DNA of 64,000 nt from Pseudomonas sp. Root562 (GCF_001427125.1 NZ_LMGK01000025.1:551601-615600); one strand, 5' to 3'; counted from the stretch's first letter, positions 7,580 to 17,288 are shown. Notes: generated from the letters alone by a model not told the origin. Made by a program: numbers and translations.

Positions 7580-9771
7580 AATTCGACACGCCCGCCACCA
7601 GCAACCCGATCGACCAGATGAAGGTCATCGGCAAAGCCACTACGCGCATCGAAGGCCCACTGAAAACCACTGGCCAGGCACCCTACGCCTACGAGCATCA
7701 CACCGCCGTGCCGAATCAGGCGTATGGCGTGGTGGTCGGTTCGGCCATCGCCAAGGGCCGTATCGCCTCGATGGACCTCGAGGTTGCCCAAGCGGCGCCG
7801 GGAGTGTTGGCCATTGTCACGGCGGCCAACGCCGGCAAGCTCGGCAAAGGCAAATACAACACTGCCAAATTACTCGGTGGGCCTGAAATCGAGCACTACC
7901 ACCAGGCCGTCGCGTTGGTCGTGGCGCAGACCTTCGAACAGGCCCGGGCTGCCGCCGAATTGGTCAAGGTCGACTATGTGCGAGCCAAGGGCGTGTTCGA
8001 TCTTGCGGCAACCCGCGATTCGGCCAAACAGACCAAGGAAATGCCCGATACCGTGCATGGCGATTTCGAGGGGGCTTTCGCCGCCGCGCCGGTGCAACTG
8101 GACGCCACTTACACCACCCCCGATCAGGCCCACGCCATGATGGAACCTTTCGCCTCGATGGCTGCGTGGGACGGCGACAAACTGACCGTATGGACCTCCA
8201 ATCAGATGATTGACTGGTCCGTGACCGATCTGGCCACCACCCTCGGCATACCGAAAAAAAATGTACGGTTGATCTCGCCGTACATCGGCGGCGGTTTCGG
8301 CGGCAAGCTGTTTATCCGCTGCGACGCGGTGTTGGCGGCGCTCGGTGCGCGACTGGCCGGCCGGCCGGTGAAAGTCGCGCTCGCGCGGCCACTGATGTTC
8401 AACAATTCCACACACCGCCCCGCCACCATTCAGCGCATCCGCATTGGCGCCACAGCTGACGGCAAGATCACCGCCATGGCCCACGAAGGCTGGTCCGGTG
8501 ACTTGCCGGGCGGCAAGGTCGAGCGCGCTTCGCAGCCGAGTCAATTGCTGTATGCCGGGGAAAACCGCCGGGTGTCCATGCGTTTGTCGACCCTCAACCT
8601 GCCGGAGGGCAACGCCATGCGCGCACCCGGCGAAGCGCCGGGAATGATGGCGTTGGAAATCGCCATGGACGAAATGGCGGAAAAGCTCAAGATCGACCCG
8701 GTCGAGTTTCGCATTTTCAATGATACCCAGGTCGACCCGGTGAACACGCAACGGTCCTTCTCGCAGCGCCGCTTGATCGAATGCCTGCGTACGGGGACCG
8801 AGCGTTTCGGCTGGAGCAGTCGTCAGGCGCAGCCGGGCGCGCAACGCGAGGGCCGTTGGTTGATCGGCCAGGGCATGGCCGTCGCCTTTCGCAACAACCT
8901 GCTGGTGAAGTCCGGAGCCCGGGTTCGCCTGAATGATCAAGGCATCGTCACCGTCGAAACCGACATGACCGATATCGGCACCGGCAGCTACACGATCATT
9001 GCCCAGACCGCGGCAGAAATGATGGGTGTCACCCTCGACAAAGTGCTGGTGCGCCTCGGCGATTCGAGCTTTCCGGTGTCGGCCGGGTCCGGTGGCCAGT
9101 TCGGTGGCAACTGTTCGACGTCAGGGGTCTACGCGGCGTGCGTAAAACTTCGCGCAGCCGTTGCGCAACGCCTGGGCATGAAACCGGACGAGGCGACATT
9201 CGCCGATGGCGAAGTCAGTACCGGCGATAGACGTGTGCCGCTTCAAGAGGCCGCGCGAGGCGGAGAACTGGTGGCCGAGGATTCGATCGAGTTTGCCGAG
9301 CTGAGTAAAATATTCCAGCAGTCGACGTTCGGCGCGCACTTCGTTGAAGTCGCCGTCGACAGTGCCACCGGCGAAACCCGCGTGCGGAGAATGCTCGCGG
9401 TCTGTGCTGCCGGGCGCATCCTCAACCCGACTTCGGCACGCAGCCAGGTGATCGGTGCGATGACCATGGGCGTCGGTGCGGCATTGATGGAAGAACTGGC
9501 GGTCGACAAGCGCCTGGGCTTTTTCGTCAACCATGACCTGGCCGGATACGAAGTGCCGGTGCACGCCGACATCCCGCATCAGGAAGTGATTTTCCTCGAG
9601 GAGGACGATCCGGTTTCATCGCCGATGAAAGCCAAGGGCGTGGGTGAACTGGGCATCTGCGGAGTCAGCGCAGCCATCGCCAATGCGGTGTACAACGCGA
9701 CGGGGATTCGCGTCCGGGACTACCCGATCACCCTCGACAAGATGCTCGACAAACTGCCGCCGATGATTTGA
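7576..9771 (+). CDS. paoC: Aldehyde oxidoreductase molybdenum subunit
   Basis: 731 residues from the ATG that overlaps the previous stop, against 732 in E. coli PaoC/YagR. GGGFGGKLFIRCDAVLAALG and MRAPGEAPGMMALEIAMDEM are molybdopterin-binding blocks of the xanthine-oxidase family. The catalytic base is visible as KAKGVGELGICG, with Glu at residue 691. This enzyme class uses molybdopterin cytosine dinucleotide and needs an XdhC-like chaperone (PaoD) to insert it; no such gene follows here. A REPIN closes the operon. Confidence 0.9.
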   Translation: MKFDTPATSNPIDQMKVIGKATTRIEGPLKTTGQAPYAYEHHTAVPNQAYGVVVGSAIAKGRIASMDLEVAQAAPGVLAIVTAANAGKLGKGKYNTAKLLGGPEIEHYHQAVALVVAQTFEQARAAAELVKVDYVRAKGVFDLAATRDSAKQTKEMPDTVHGDFEGAFAAAPVQLDATYTTPDQAHAMMEPFASMAAWDGDKLTVWTSNQMIDWSVTDLATTLGIPKKNVRLISPYIGGGFGGKLFIRCDAVLAALGARLAGRPVKVALARPLMFNNSTHRPATIQRIRIGATADGKITAMAHEGWSGDLPGGKVERASQPSQLLYAGENRRVSMRLSTLNLPEGNAMRAPGEAPGMMALEIAMDEMAEKLKIDPVEFRIFNDTQVDPVNTQRSFSQRRLIECLRTGTERFGWSSRQAQPGAQREGRWLIGQGMAVAFRNNLLVKSGARVRLNDQGIVTVETDMTDIGTGSYTIIAQTAAEMMGVTLDKVLVRLGDSSFPVSAGSGGQFGGNCSTSGVYAACVKLRAAVAQRLGMKPDEATFADGEVSTGDRRVPLQEAARGGELVAEDSIEFAELSKIFQQSTFGAHFVEVAVDSATGETRVRRMLAVCAAGRILNPTSARSQVIGAMTMGVGAALMEELAVDKRLGFFVNHDLAGYEVPVHADIPHQEVIFLEEDDPVSSPMKAKGVGELGICGVSAAIANAVYNATGIRVRDYPITLDKMLDKLPPMI

Positions 9772-9809
9772 GCGCTGCATTTTTACAATAACGCAGCGGT
9801 CACCTTTCC

Positions 9810-9899
9810 TGTAGGAGCCGGCTTGCTGGCGATAGCGGCTTGACATTCAACATCTGTGTTGACTGATACACCGCCATCGCCAGCAAGCCGGCTCCTACA
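9810..9899. repeat. REPIN
   Basis: TGTAGGAGCCGGCTTGCTGG at the left and CCAGCAAGCCGGCTCCTACA at the right are exact inverses, with GCGATAGCGG/CCGCCATCGC just inside. It separates the convergent oxidoreductase and TonB-receptor genes. Confidence 0.85.
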
Positions 9900-9927
9900 C
9901 TCCCACAGTCAGTTGCAGCGAAGAACA

Positions 9928-12414
9928 TCAGAAGTCGTAAGTCATCTCCACCGACGCCACCCGCTCCTGCCCGTAATAGCAACCGAACGAGTAGTTGCAG
10001 TCCGACACGTACTCGCGGTCGAAGATGTTCTGCACGTTCAGGCGAGTTTGCAAACCACGCAGGCTTGGGTCGAGTTTGCCCATGTCATAGCTGACGGTAG
10101 CGTCATAGACGACCCAGGACGGTACGTCGAACGAGTTGGCCGCATCCCCCGGCTTGCGTCCGGTGTAGCGCGCGCCGGCGCCAAAGGTCAGGCCATTGAG
10201 GGTGGCCTGGGTGAAGTGATAGTCGATCCACATCGACGCTGAAACCGGCGATTGGGCTTCGTTGCGGTGGCCTTCGTTGCCCCAGGTGTCCTTGGTGTAG
10301 AACGAGTCCATGTAGCTGGCGGCGGCCAGGATATCGACGTTGTCGACGCTGGATTTGACTTCCAGTTCGACGCCGCGCGAACGCATCTCTCCGCCCTGGG
10401 ACATGTACTCCGGATAGTCATCATCGCCGGTCAGCACGTTCTTCTGTTTGATCTCATACACCGATGCGGTGATCAGGGTCTGCTCGAACGGCTGGTACTT
10501 CACACCCACTTCGTATTGCTGACCCTCGGTCGGCTCAAAGGCCTTGCCGCCACGCTCAGGCGCCCCGGTGCCTATTGTCGGCAGGAACGACTCGGAATAG
10601 CTGACATAGGGCGCCAGGCCGAAATCAGTGACATAGGTCAGGCCGACACGCCCGGTGAACTTGTTGTCGCGTTTGGATTCACGGGTCGACGCCAGCAAAT
10701 CCTTGTTGTCGATTTCCGCCCAGTCCTGGCGGCCACCGATGGTCAGGATCCACTGGTCCAGTTTGATCTGGTCCTGCAGATACACACCCGTCTGGCGCAA
10801 GGTGTTGTCCCATTGGGTGGTGAGCGTTGGCGTCACGCTGCTGGTGTCGTAGTTGTTCTTGCCATACAGGTTGACCGGCAACACGTTGTTGGCGTTGTAG
10901 CCGTCGTACTTGCGGGTGAAATGCCGATAGTCCACCCCCGCCAGCGTAGTGTGCTCCAGGGCACCGGTGTTGAATGTGTATTCGAGGTTGTTATCGACGG
11001 TCCAAGCGATGTTGTGCTGGTGCCAGTCGACCTTGGCGCGGTTGGCCCGGGTGTAATCGGTCACGCCGGCATCAGTGACGAAACTGCGCAGGTAAAAGCC
11101 CTTGTAGCGGTCGCGCACGTCGGTGTAACGCGCCGTGGAGCGGTATTTCAGGTCTTCGCTGAAGTTGTGGCTGAAGTCATATCCGAAGATGTACTGGTCA
11201 CGTTTGTAATCGTTGAAGTCAGTGTCACCGGAGAAAAAGTCGCGATTGATTTTCTCGCCGTCAGGGCCGCGGTTGAGCGAACCGATCCGTGGCAGCGACT
11301 GATAATCGGGCACGCCGTCATCGCGCTGGACCTGCGCCAGCACCGTCAGGAAGGTGTCCTCGGTTGGCGCCCAGGTCAGGCTCGGCGCCAGCAGCATGCG
11401 TTCACTGCTGTTGTGCTCGACTTGTTCGCCACCCTTGTTGGCGACGCCAATCAGGCGATAGGTGAACTGTTTCTGTTCGTCGATCGGGCCGCTGGTGTCG
11501 AAGGCACCGTTGACCCGGTCGTAACTGCCCGCCCCCAGTTTGATCTGGCTGCGCTGCTCGGTGGTCGGACGCTTGGAGACCATGTTGATCAGCCCGCCGG
11601 GCTGGTTCTGCCCATAGAGTACCGACGACGGCCCCTTGAGCACTTCGATGCGCTCCAGGGTATAGGGATCGATCTGCGGCGCGCCGCCGAGGCTGCCGGC
11701 GTAAGGGATGTATGCACCATCGAAGTACAGCGGCGTCGGTGCGAAACCCCGGCTGGTGATTTCATCGGCAATCGAGTTGCGGTCGGTGTAACCGCCCGTG
11801 TTCACCCCCGGCGTGTAGCGCAATGCCTGGGTCAGGTTGCGGGCGCCCTGGGCTTCGACCTGGTCGGCGGTGACCACGTTGATGGTCTGCGGGATTTCCA
11901 GAATCGGCGTGTCCGTCTTGGTGCCCGTGGCACTGCGGGTCGCGACGAAGCCGTCCACTGGGCCGTAAGCGGACTCCACCACAGCGCCGGAAATGCTGGT
12001 GGCCCCCAGTTGCAGCGCCGCGCCATCACCCACCAACGGCAATAGCGAATAGCTGCCGTTGTCGTGACGCACAGCCTGCAATTTGCTCCCGACGAGCAAC
12101 TGACTCAGCCCCGCCTCCACCGAATAACGCCCTTGCAGCCCCGCGGTGCTCTGACCAGTGGCAGAGGCCGGCTCGAACGACACGGTCACCCCGGCGGTGC
12201 CGGCAAACTGGGTCAATGCCGCGCCCAGCGGACCTGGCGGGATATCGAATTCGGCTTCAGTGCTGGTTTGCGCCCACGCTGGTTGTGCCACGATCGCCAT
12301 GCCCAACGGGACGACCAGCGCCATACCGAGCAATGCGGCATGCACGGCGCGACTCAAGGGTCTGACAATTGGCTCAATTGCAGAAATGCTCAATGGGGAA
12401 TTGCGAGGGGTCAT
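9928..12414 (-). CDS. TonB-dependent siderophore receptor with N-terminal signalling domain (FpvA/FecA type)
   Basis: 828 residues from the ATG at 12414, which has AAAGGAAA 5 nt upstream; a TTG 30 nt earlier is less likely. Signal peptide ends near residue 48 (PAWAQ). Residues about 55-120 form the STN signalling domain (FDIPPGPLGAALTQFAGTAG). The plug carries TPILEIPQTINVVTADQV and IEVLKGPSSVLYGQNQPGG. The 22-stranded barrel ends in an aromatic residue (VEMTYDF). It imports a ferric siderophore and reports binding to the FecR/FecI pair directly upstream on the same strand. A Fur-box-like sequence lies 70 bp upstream. Confidence 0.92.
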   Translation of the reverse strand: MTPRNSPLSISAIEPIVRPLSRAVHAALLGMALVVPLGMAIVAQPAWAQTSTEAEFDIPPGPLGAALTQFAGTAGVTVSFEPASATGQSTAGLQGRYSVEAGLSQLLVGSKLQAVRHDNGSYSLLPLVGDGAALQLGATSISGAVVESAYGPVDGFVATRSATGTKTDTPILEIPQTINVVTADQVEAQGARNLTQALRYTPGVNTGGYTDRNSIADEITSRGFAPTPLYFDGAYIPYAGSLGGAPQIDPYTLERIEVLKGPSSVLYGQNQPGGLINMVSKRPTTEQRSQIKLGAGSYDRVNGAFDTSGPIDEQKQFTYRLIGVANKGGEQVEHNSSERMLLAPSLTWAPTEDTFLTVLAQVQRDDGVPDYQSLPRIGSLNRGPDGEKINRDFFSGDTDFNDYKRDQYIFGYDFSHNFSEDLKYRSTARYTDVRDRYKGFYLRSFVTDAGVTDYTRANRAKVDWHQHNIAWTVDNNLEYTFNTGALEHTTLAGVDYRHFTRKYDGYNANNVLPVNLYGKNNYDTSSVTPTLTTQWDNTLRQTGVYLQDQIKLDQWILTIGGRQDWAEIDNKDLLASTRESKRDNKFTGRVGLTYVTDFGLAPYVSYSESFLPTIGTGAPERGGKAFEPTEGQQYEVGVKYQPFEQTLITASVYEIKQKNVLTGDDDYPEYMSQGGEMRSRGVELEVKSSVDNVDILAAASYMDSFYTKDTWGNEGHRNEAQSPVSASMWIDYHFTQATLNGLTFGAGARYTGRKPGDAANSFDVPSWVVYDATVSYDMGKLDPSLRGLQTRLNVQNIFDREYVSDCNYSFGCYYGQERVASVEMTYDF

Positions 12415-12483
12415 GCAGTTTCCTTTCGCCCGTGTGGCAGTCAATGGCAGCGTCTAAATGCGCCTCTAACTACCAAGTCGAAC

Positions 12484-12502
12484 GAGAATCAAAATCAATA
12501 AC
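12484..12502 (-). promoter_or_regulatory. Candidate Fur box upstream of the TonB receptor
   Basis: GAGAATCAAAATCAATAAC matches 14 of 19 positions of the consensus GATAATGATAATCATTATC. It lies between the fecR-type stop and the receptor ATG, so the receptor may have its own iron-repressed promoter. Confidence 0.5.
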
Positions 12503-12532
12503 CCCTCCGGCAAGTTTTTTTCGGTTAATCAC

Positions 12533-13486
12533 TCAGACCGGCTCCACACTGGCCCAGTAACGGCTGAACCGGCGAATGCGCACGGGCAAGGTCGACGTCA
12601 GGTTGTCCAGAATGGTATCGGTACTGGTCAGATGAAAAGCGCCAGAGATACGCAGTGCCGCCACCGCCGGATCACATCCCAAGTGGCCCGGACGATAGCG
12701 CTGCAGTTCGCGGACGAAGTCTTCCAGGCGCCAGTCATTGACGACCAGCATGTCGCGGGTCCAGGCATCGGATTGCGCGCTAGCTCGCTGCACGGCGTCG
12801 ACGGCATCGCGGCGAAAGCTCACCTGCTGACCGGCGTCGACGCGTACCGCCGGGCCGGACAAAACCGCGCTGCGCACTTCGACCGCATGTTCCTGCACAC
12901 TGACCAGTGTTTGCGCTGTGTCATGCCGCACGACAAAACGGGTGCCCAGTGCGCGGATGCTGCCTTCGGCGGTATGAACCACAAAAGGCCGCGCCGATGC
13001 GTCACGCGCTGTCTCGATCTGGATTTCGCCTTGCAGCAAACGGACTTCACGCAAGTGGGCGCTGTAGCGGATGTCCACGGCCGTCGCCGTGTTGAGTTGC
13101 AACTGGCTGCCATCGTCCAGTTGCACCCGACGACGTTCACCGGTACCGGTGCGCTGGTCGGCCATCAAGGTTGGCAGCGGCGTGGTATTCCAGGCCAGTG
13201 TCCCGGCGCCGCCCGCCATCAACAGAATCGACAACACCTTGAGCACGTCCCGGCGTTTGGCCCGGGCGCTGGCCAGGGTCGGGCGAGCGACAGCGGGAGA
13301 TAGCTGCCCGAGCTTGTCCTGCAATCGTGCGAGGCGCTCCCACGCCTGCACATGACGAGGATCACGCTCGAGCCAGCGCCGATGCGCTTCGCGCAAGCCA
13401 TCGTCCGGCCCCTCGCCGCGCAAGTCGACATACCAGCGCGCAGCGGCTTCGAGGGTGGCGAAATCCAGCGGTTGTGCACGGGCCAC
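12533..13486 (-). CDS. FecR-family sigma-factor regulator (inner membrane)
   Basis: 317 residues from a GTG start 3 bp after the sigma-factor stop. The N-terminal cytoplasmic DUF4880 region (EAAARWYVDLRGEG, with HVQAWERL) contacts the sigma factor. A single membrane helix is near residues 85-102. The periplasmic FecR domain follows (RRRVQLDDGSQLQLNTATAV, later ALGTRFVVR). A C-terminal STN-like segment would dock on the receptor's signalling domain. In this family the protein restrains the sigma factor until the loaded receptor signals, when it is proteolysed. Confidence 0.9.
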   Translation of the reverse strand: MARAQPLDFATLEAAARWYVDLRGEGPDDGLREAHRRWLERDPRHVQAWERLARLQDKLGQLSPAVARPTLASARAKRRDVLKVLSILLMAGGAGTLAWNTTPLPTLMADQRTGTGERRRVQLDDGSQLQLNTATAVDIRYSAHLREVRLLQGEIQIETARDASARPFVVHTAEGSIRALGTRFVVRHDTAQTLVSVQEHAVEVRSAVLSGPAVRVDAGQQVSFRRDAVDAVQRASAQSDAWTRDMLVVNDWRLEDFVRELQRYRPGHLGCDPAVAALRISGAFHLTSTDTILDNLTSTLPVRIRRFSRYWASVEPV

Positions 13487-13489
13487 GGT

Positions 13490-13999
13490 TCAGTCCTCGA
13501 TCAGCAACAGGCAATGCGTCAGGGCGCGGACTGCGTGTTTCTTCACCGTGGTCACCGAGACATTAAGACGTCGACCGATCTCGACATAGCTCAGGCCATC
13601 GAGCTGGGCCAGCAGGAAAATCTCTCGAGTGCGCTCACCCAGACCGTCGAGCAAACGGTCGATTTCCATCAGGGTTTCGATGATCAGCGAACGGGTTTCC
13701 GGGGAAACCGCCACCGGCTCCGGGATGTTGGCCAGGGTTTCAAGATATGCCTGCTCCAGCGCCCGGCGACGGAACATGTCGATCATCAGGCTACGGGCGA
13801 TGGTGCTCAGGTAGGCGCGCGGCTCGCGTAGCTCCTGGGTCTTGCGTTGGGTGAGCACACGAATGAAGGTGTCCTGGGCCAGATCTGCCGCGCTGTGGTT
13901 GCAGCCGAGCCGCTTGCGCAACCAGCCACACAACCAACTGTGGTGATCCTCATAAAGCGTATGCACGGCGTGTTGCAGCGAGTGGTCGGCGGAGGACAT
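13490..13999 (-). CDS. ECF sigma factor, FecI type
   Basis: 169 residues from the ATG at 13999 (MSSADHSLQHAVHTLYEDHH). An upstream in-frame start at 14068 was rejected because the Fur box, and hence the promoter, lies inside that extension. Region 2 (AADLAQDTFIRVLTQ) and region 4 (LDGLSYVEIGRRLNVSVTTV) are intact. It directs RNA polymerase to the receptor promoter after a signal from the FecR partner, whose GTG follows the stop by 3 bp. Iron repression through Fur is expected. Confidence 0.9.
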   Translation of the reverse strand: MSSADHSLQHAVHTLYEDHHSWLCGWLRKRLGCNHSAADLAQDTFIRVLTQRKTQELREPRAYLSTIARSLMIDMFRRRALEQAYLETLANIPEPVAVSPETRSLIIETLMEIDRLLDGLGERTREIFLLAQLDGLSYVEIGRRLNVSVTTVKKHAVRALTHCLLLIED

Positions 14000-14025
14000 G
14001 AAAAAGGCCCGATACAGATTTATTT

Positions 14026-14044
14026 GATAATGACTCTCATTTTC
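14026..14044 (-). promoter_or_regulatory. Fur box upstream of the first FecI-type sigma gene
   Basis: GATAATGACTCTCATTTTC matches 15 of 19 positions of the Fur consensus; the mismatches are at positions 9-11 and 17. It is centred about 36 bp upstream of the sigma-factor ATG. Confidence 0.7.
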
Positions 14045-14100
14045 TTCCAGGCCGACACGCTTTGGCAAGACCTCCCACGTTTGGTGAAACTCACCCCACT

Positions 14101-14670
14101 TCAGCGCTCGGGGGCAACTATCCGGAAACGAATGTAAATGTCATTGGAAACAACGCTGTCTGCCCATTCACCCGCACCGATCTTGAAGTCACTGCGTTTG
14201 AGCGTTAACTCGCCATCAAAAATGCCAACGGCACTTTCCGCTTTCAGCAGCACCGGCACTTCCACCTCTCGAGTGAGCCCCCGTAGAGTAAGTCTGCCGG
14301 CGATCAAATAACGGTTGCTGCCGAGGTCTTTGACCCGAGTCGACTCAAAGATTGCCTTCGGATAAGTCGCCGTGTCGAACCAGGCAGGCTTTGGAAGTTC
14401 AGTCCTGGCATCACTGTCATCCACTTCAATACTGTCGAGGTCAATGGTCAACTTCGCATGTGCATCCTGGGGATGAGTTGTATCGAAATCGAGGACCCCG
14501 ACGAACTTGCTGAAGGTGCCATACACCCGTGACCCCATTTGGTTGTAAGTGAAACTGAGGGTACTGGCCGTGGGATTCACGTCGGTGTATTCGACTGCAT
14601 GGGCGCAAGGAAACGCACCGAACAAAAGCACGGAGGCCAATGCAATAAAACGTGATGCTCGAGAGCTCAT
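14101..14670 (-). CDS. YceI family periplasmic lipid-binding protein
   Basis: 189 residues with a clear signal peptide (cleaved near residue 25, CAHAV). The mature protein begins VEYTDVNPTASTLSFTYNQM and contains GVLDFDTTHPQDAHAKLTID and LTLRGLTREVEVPV, the conserved strands of the YceI lipocalin-like fold that binds isoprenoid-type lipids. It lies downstream of the second TonB receptor, in the same orientation but beyond a strong terminator, so it likely has its own promoter. Function in this organism is unknown; in other bacteria it is linked to alkaline or osmotic stress. Confidence 0.9.
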   Translation of the reverse strand: MSSRASRFIALASVLLFGAFPCAHAVEYTDVNPTASTLSFTYNQMGSRVYGTFSKFVGVLDFDTTHPQDAHAKLTIDLDSIEVDDSDARTELPKPAWFDTATYPKAIFESTRVKDLGSNRYLIAGRLTLRGLTREVEVPVLLKAESAVGIFDGELTLKRSDFKIGAGEWADSVVSNDIYIRFRIVAPER

Positions 14671-14740
14671 GGGACTTTCCGGGGTGCGGGTAAGCTGACA
14701 GTAGGTGGACTAAAGCAAAGAACCACCGTTTATGCCACCG

Positions 14741-14771
14741 CAAAAAACGGGCTGCCTCAAAGGCAGCCCGT
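14741..14771 (-). terminator. Rho-independent terminator of the second TonB receptor gene
   Basis: ACGGGCTGCCT and AGGCAGCCCGT form a perfect 11-bp stem with a 3-base loop; reading on the minus strand it runs into TTTTTTG. It lies 22 bp past the receptor stop. Confidence 0.85.
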
Positions 14772-14792
14772 TTCAGAATGTCACATTGATGC

Positions 14793-17288
14793 CTACCACT
14801 GATAAGTCGCGCTCGCCTGCACTGTGCGTTGTGCCCCATACCAGCACCAGGAGTAGGAATAGCAGGAAGCCACATACTCTTTGTTGGCAAGGTTACTGGC
14901 GTTCAAGGCCAGGCGCAGATTGTCCTTGAGGCTGTTGAGGTGCGGGATGTCGTAGTGCAACGAAGCATCGAACAGCGTGTAGCCCGGCACCTTCAACGTG
15001 TTGGCCGTGTCACCCCAGGATGAACCGACGTAACGGGCACCGGCGCCGACGCCGAAACCTTTGGCGACGCCATCGTGGAAGGTGTAATCAGCCCAGGCCG
15101 AAGCCGTGTGACGCGGTACGCCATAGGTAGTGGTGCCTTTGGCGGGCACGGCCGGGCCGACGGCGATGTCGGTCAACGGTGCGTAGCTGACGGTACTGTT
15201 GGACTGGGTAATCCGGTTATCCAGATAGGCGTAGGCGGCCGTGATGTCCAGGTTGTCGTTGAGGCTGGCCTTGCCTTCGAGTTCGAAACCACGGGAGCGC
15301 ACTTCACCGGTCTGTTCCTGACAGCGACCGGTTCCGCAGATGTGGGTCGGGTCCGGGTCAAGTGTCGGCACGTTGCTCTGGCGCAGGTCGAAGACCGAAG
15401 CGGTGATGAAACTGTTGCTGCCCGGCGGCTGGTACTTGATGCCCACTTCGTACTGCTTGCCTTCGGTGGGTTCGAACACCGAACCGCCGTAGCCGGTGCC
15501 TGATTGCGGCTCGAACGATTCCGAGTAGCTGGCATATGGCGAGATGCCATTGTCGAACAGGTACACCACGCCCAGGCGACCGGTGAAGGCTTCGCTTTGC
15601 AGCGAGGTCTTGGTCTTGGCGTTGGTACGCAGGTTGGTGGTGCTGTTGTTATTGTCGGCCCAGTCGTAGCGACCGCCCAACAGCAACACCCATTTGTCCC
15701 ACTTCAATTGCTCTTGCAGGTACAGGCCTTTTTGCTCGTTGCGTTGCGTGGCGTCAGAGGTGAACGCCGGTGTGGTGACTGGCGCACCGTACACCGGGTC
15801 AAAAATATCCAGGGTCGGCCCGGTGCCGAAACCGGACTTGGTGTGGGTGCTGGTGTTCTGGTAATCGGCGCCGAACAGCACCGTGTGCTGCACCGCGCCG
15901 GTGTCGAATCTGGCCTGCAACTGGTTGTCCACGGTCCAGGAATCGAGGTTCACATCTGTGGCAATGGTCGAGCGATTGGACGTACGGTAATCGGCCCGCA
16001 GATTGCTGTTGTAGATGCTGCGGTAATCGCCTTCGCTTTGCAGGTAACGCAGATTCTGGCGCACGGTCCACACGTCGTTGATGTGGTGTTCGAACAGGTA
16101 GCCAAGAGAGAAATACTCCCGGTCACTCTTCTCGAAATCCTCTTCACCGTCGTAGAAATCGACGTCGATGCTGCGCCCCAACGGGCTGTGCAACACCGAG
16201 CCCCAGGCCGGCACCGAGCCGTACGAGGCGGCTTTCGGATCTTTCTGGAAGTGCCCGAGCAACGTCAGCGAAGTGTCATCGCTTGGACGCCAGGTGAAAG
16301 CCGACGACAGCGCCTGACGCTGGGTCTCAGTGTGTTCGAGCTGGCCGTCGGCCTCGTCGTACAGGCCGGCAACGCGATAGGAGTAAACGCCCTGATCATC
16401 CAGCGGGCCCGTGGTGTCGAAGGTCGTACGTTTTTTGTTGAAGGTGCCGTACTCGATGCCGATCTCGTGGAACGGCGTATCCAGCGGACGCTTGCTCACC
16501 ATGTTGAGCACGCCGCTGGGGCTGGCCTGCCCATAGAGCACCGAAGAAGGACCGCGCAGCACCTCTACCCGCTCCAGATCGAAGGCATCCTTTTGCGGTG
16601 AAGCATCCCGGCTGCCGGGCATGCGCAAGCCGTCCAGATAAGTGGCCGGGGAGAAGCCACGAATGGTCATCTGATCCAGACGCGAAGCCGTGGAGCCGCG
16701 GGTTTCCGGCACCACCGCAGCGGTGTAGCGCAAAATCTGATTGAGGCTCTCGGCGCCTTGCGCGCGCATTTGATCCTTGGTCACCACGGAAATCGATTGC
16801 GGTGTCTCGATCAACGCCGTGTCGGTTTTGGTCCCTGACAACGCGCGGGTTGCGACGTAGCCTGCCACCGGGCCGGTAGGGCTTTCACTTTGCCAGGCAC
16901 CGTTGATATCGGTGGCGCCCAACATCAGCGTACCGGCCACTGGCTCGGGGGTCGGCTCGATGCGATAACGCGTGGCCGACAGCGCGATGGCGCTCAGGCC
17001 GCTGCCCTGCAGCAATCGGCTAAGCGCCTGCGGCGCACTGAATTGACCGCTCAGGCCAGCGCTGGTTTTACCGCGCGTCAACGCCGGGTCGAACGCCAGC
17101 GTCAGGTCGGCTTGCTCGGCGAAACTGTTCAGCGCCTGGCCCAAATCCCCGGCCGGGATGGCGAAACTGCGCACTGCGCTGGTTGCGGTTTCGGGCGATG
17201 TTGGTTCAGCGGCGTGCAGGGGCACCGCGACAAAAGCCATCGCGACCGACAGCGCCAAGGGATGCAAGGGACGAGCAAAGCGTGACAT
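14793..17288 (-). CDS. TonB-dependent siderophore receptor with signalling domain, second system
   Basis: 831 residues from the ATG at 17288 (MSRFARPLHPLALSVAMAFV), supported by AGGA 7 nt upstream. Signal peptide to about residue 27. STN domain: FAIPAGDLGQALNSFAEQAD. Plug: TALIETPQSISVVTKDQMRA and VEVLRGPSSVLYGQASPSGV. The barrel ends QASATYQW with a terminal aromatic. It shares order, length and many blocks with the receptor at 9928-12414. Its own sigma/FecR pair lies upstream beyond a REPIN. The ligand cannot be told from the sequence alone; no siderophore synthesis gene is nearby, so a foreign siderophore is likely. Confidence 0.92.
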   Translation of the reverse strand: MSRFARPLHPLALSVAMAFVAVPLHAAEPTSPETATSAVRSFAIPAGDLGQALNSFAEQADLTLAFDPALTRGKTSAGLSGQFSAPQALSRLLQGSGLSAIALSATRYRIEPTPEPVAGTLMLGATDINGAWQSESPTGPVAGYVATRALSGTKTDTALIETPQSISVVTKDQMRAQGAESLNQILRYTAAVVPETRGSTASRLDQMTIRGFSPATYLDGLRMPGSRDASPQKDAFDLERVEVLRGPSSVLYGQASPSGVLNMVSKRPLDTPFHEIGIEYGTFNKKRTTFDTTGPLDDQGVYSYRVAGLYDEADGQLEHTETQRQALSSAFTWRPSDDTSLTLLGHFQKDPKAASYGSVPAWGSVLHSPLGRSIDVDFYDGEEDFEKSDREYFSLGYLFEHHINDVWTVRQNLRYLQSEGDYRSIYNSNLRADYRTSNRSTIATDVNLDSWTVDNQLQARFDTGAVQHTVLFGADYQNTSTHTKSGFGTGPTLDIFDPVYGAPVTTPAFTSDATQRNEQKGLYLQEQLKWDKWVLLLGGRYDWADNNNSTTNLRTNAKTKTSLQSEAFTGRLGVVYLFDNGISPYASYSESFEPQSGTGYGGSVFEPTEGKQYEVGIKYQPPGSNSFITASVFDLRQSNVPTLDPDPTHICGTGRCQEQTGEVRSRGFELEGKASLNDNLDITAAYAYLDNRITQSNSTVSYAPLTDIAVGPAVPAKGTTTYGVPRHTASAWADYTFHDGVAKGFGVGAGARYVGSSWGDTANTLKVPGYTLFDASLHYDIPHLNSLKDNLRLALNASNLANKEYVASCYSYSWCWYGAQRTVQASATYQW

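Noticed and set aside
10252..12045. 597-codon open frame on the + strand
   Set aside because: Antisense shadow of the TonB receptor; the high GC third-position bias leaves long open frames opposite real genes. The product is His/Val/Ala-rich and has no family features.
13490..14068. Longer start (14068) for the first FecI-type sigma factor
   Set aside because: The 23 extra codons would contain the Fur box; transcription very likely begins downstream of that start.
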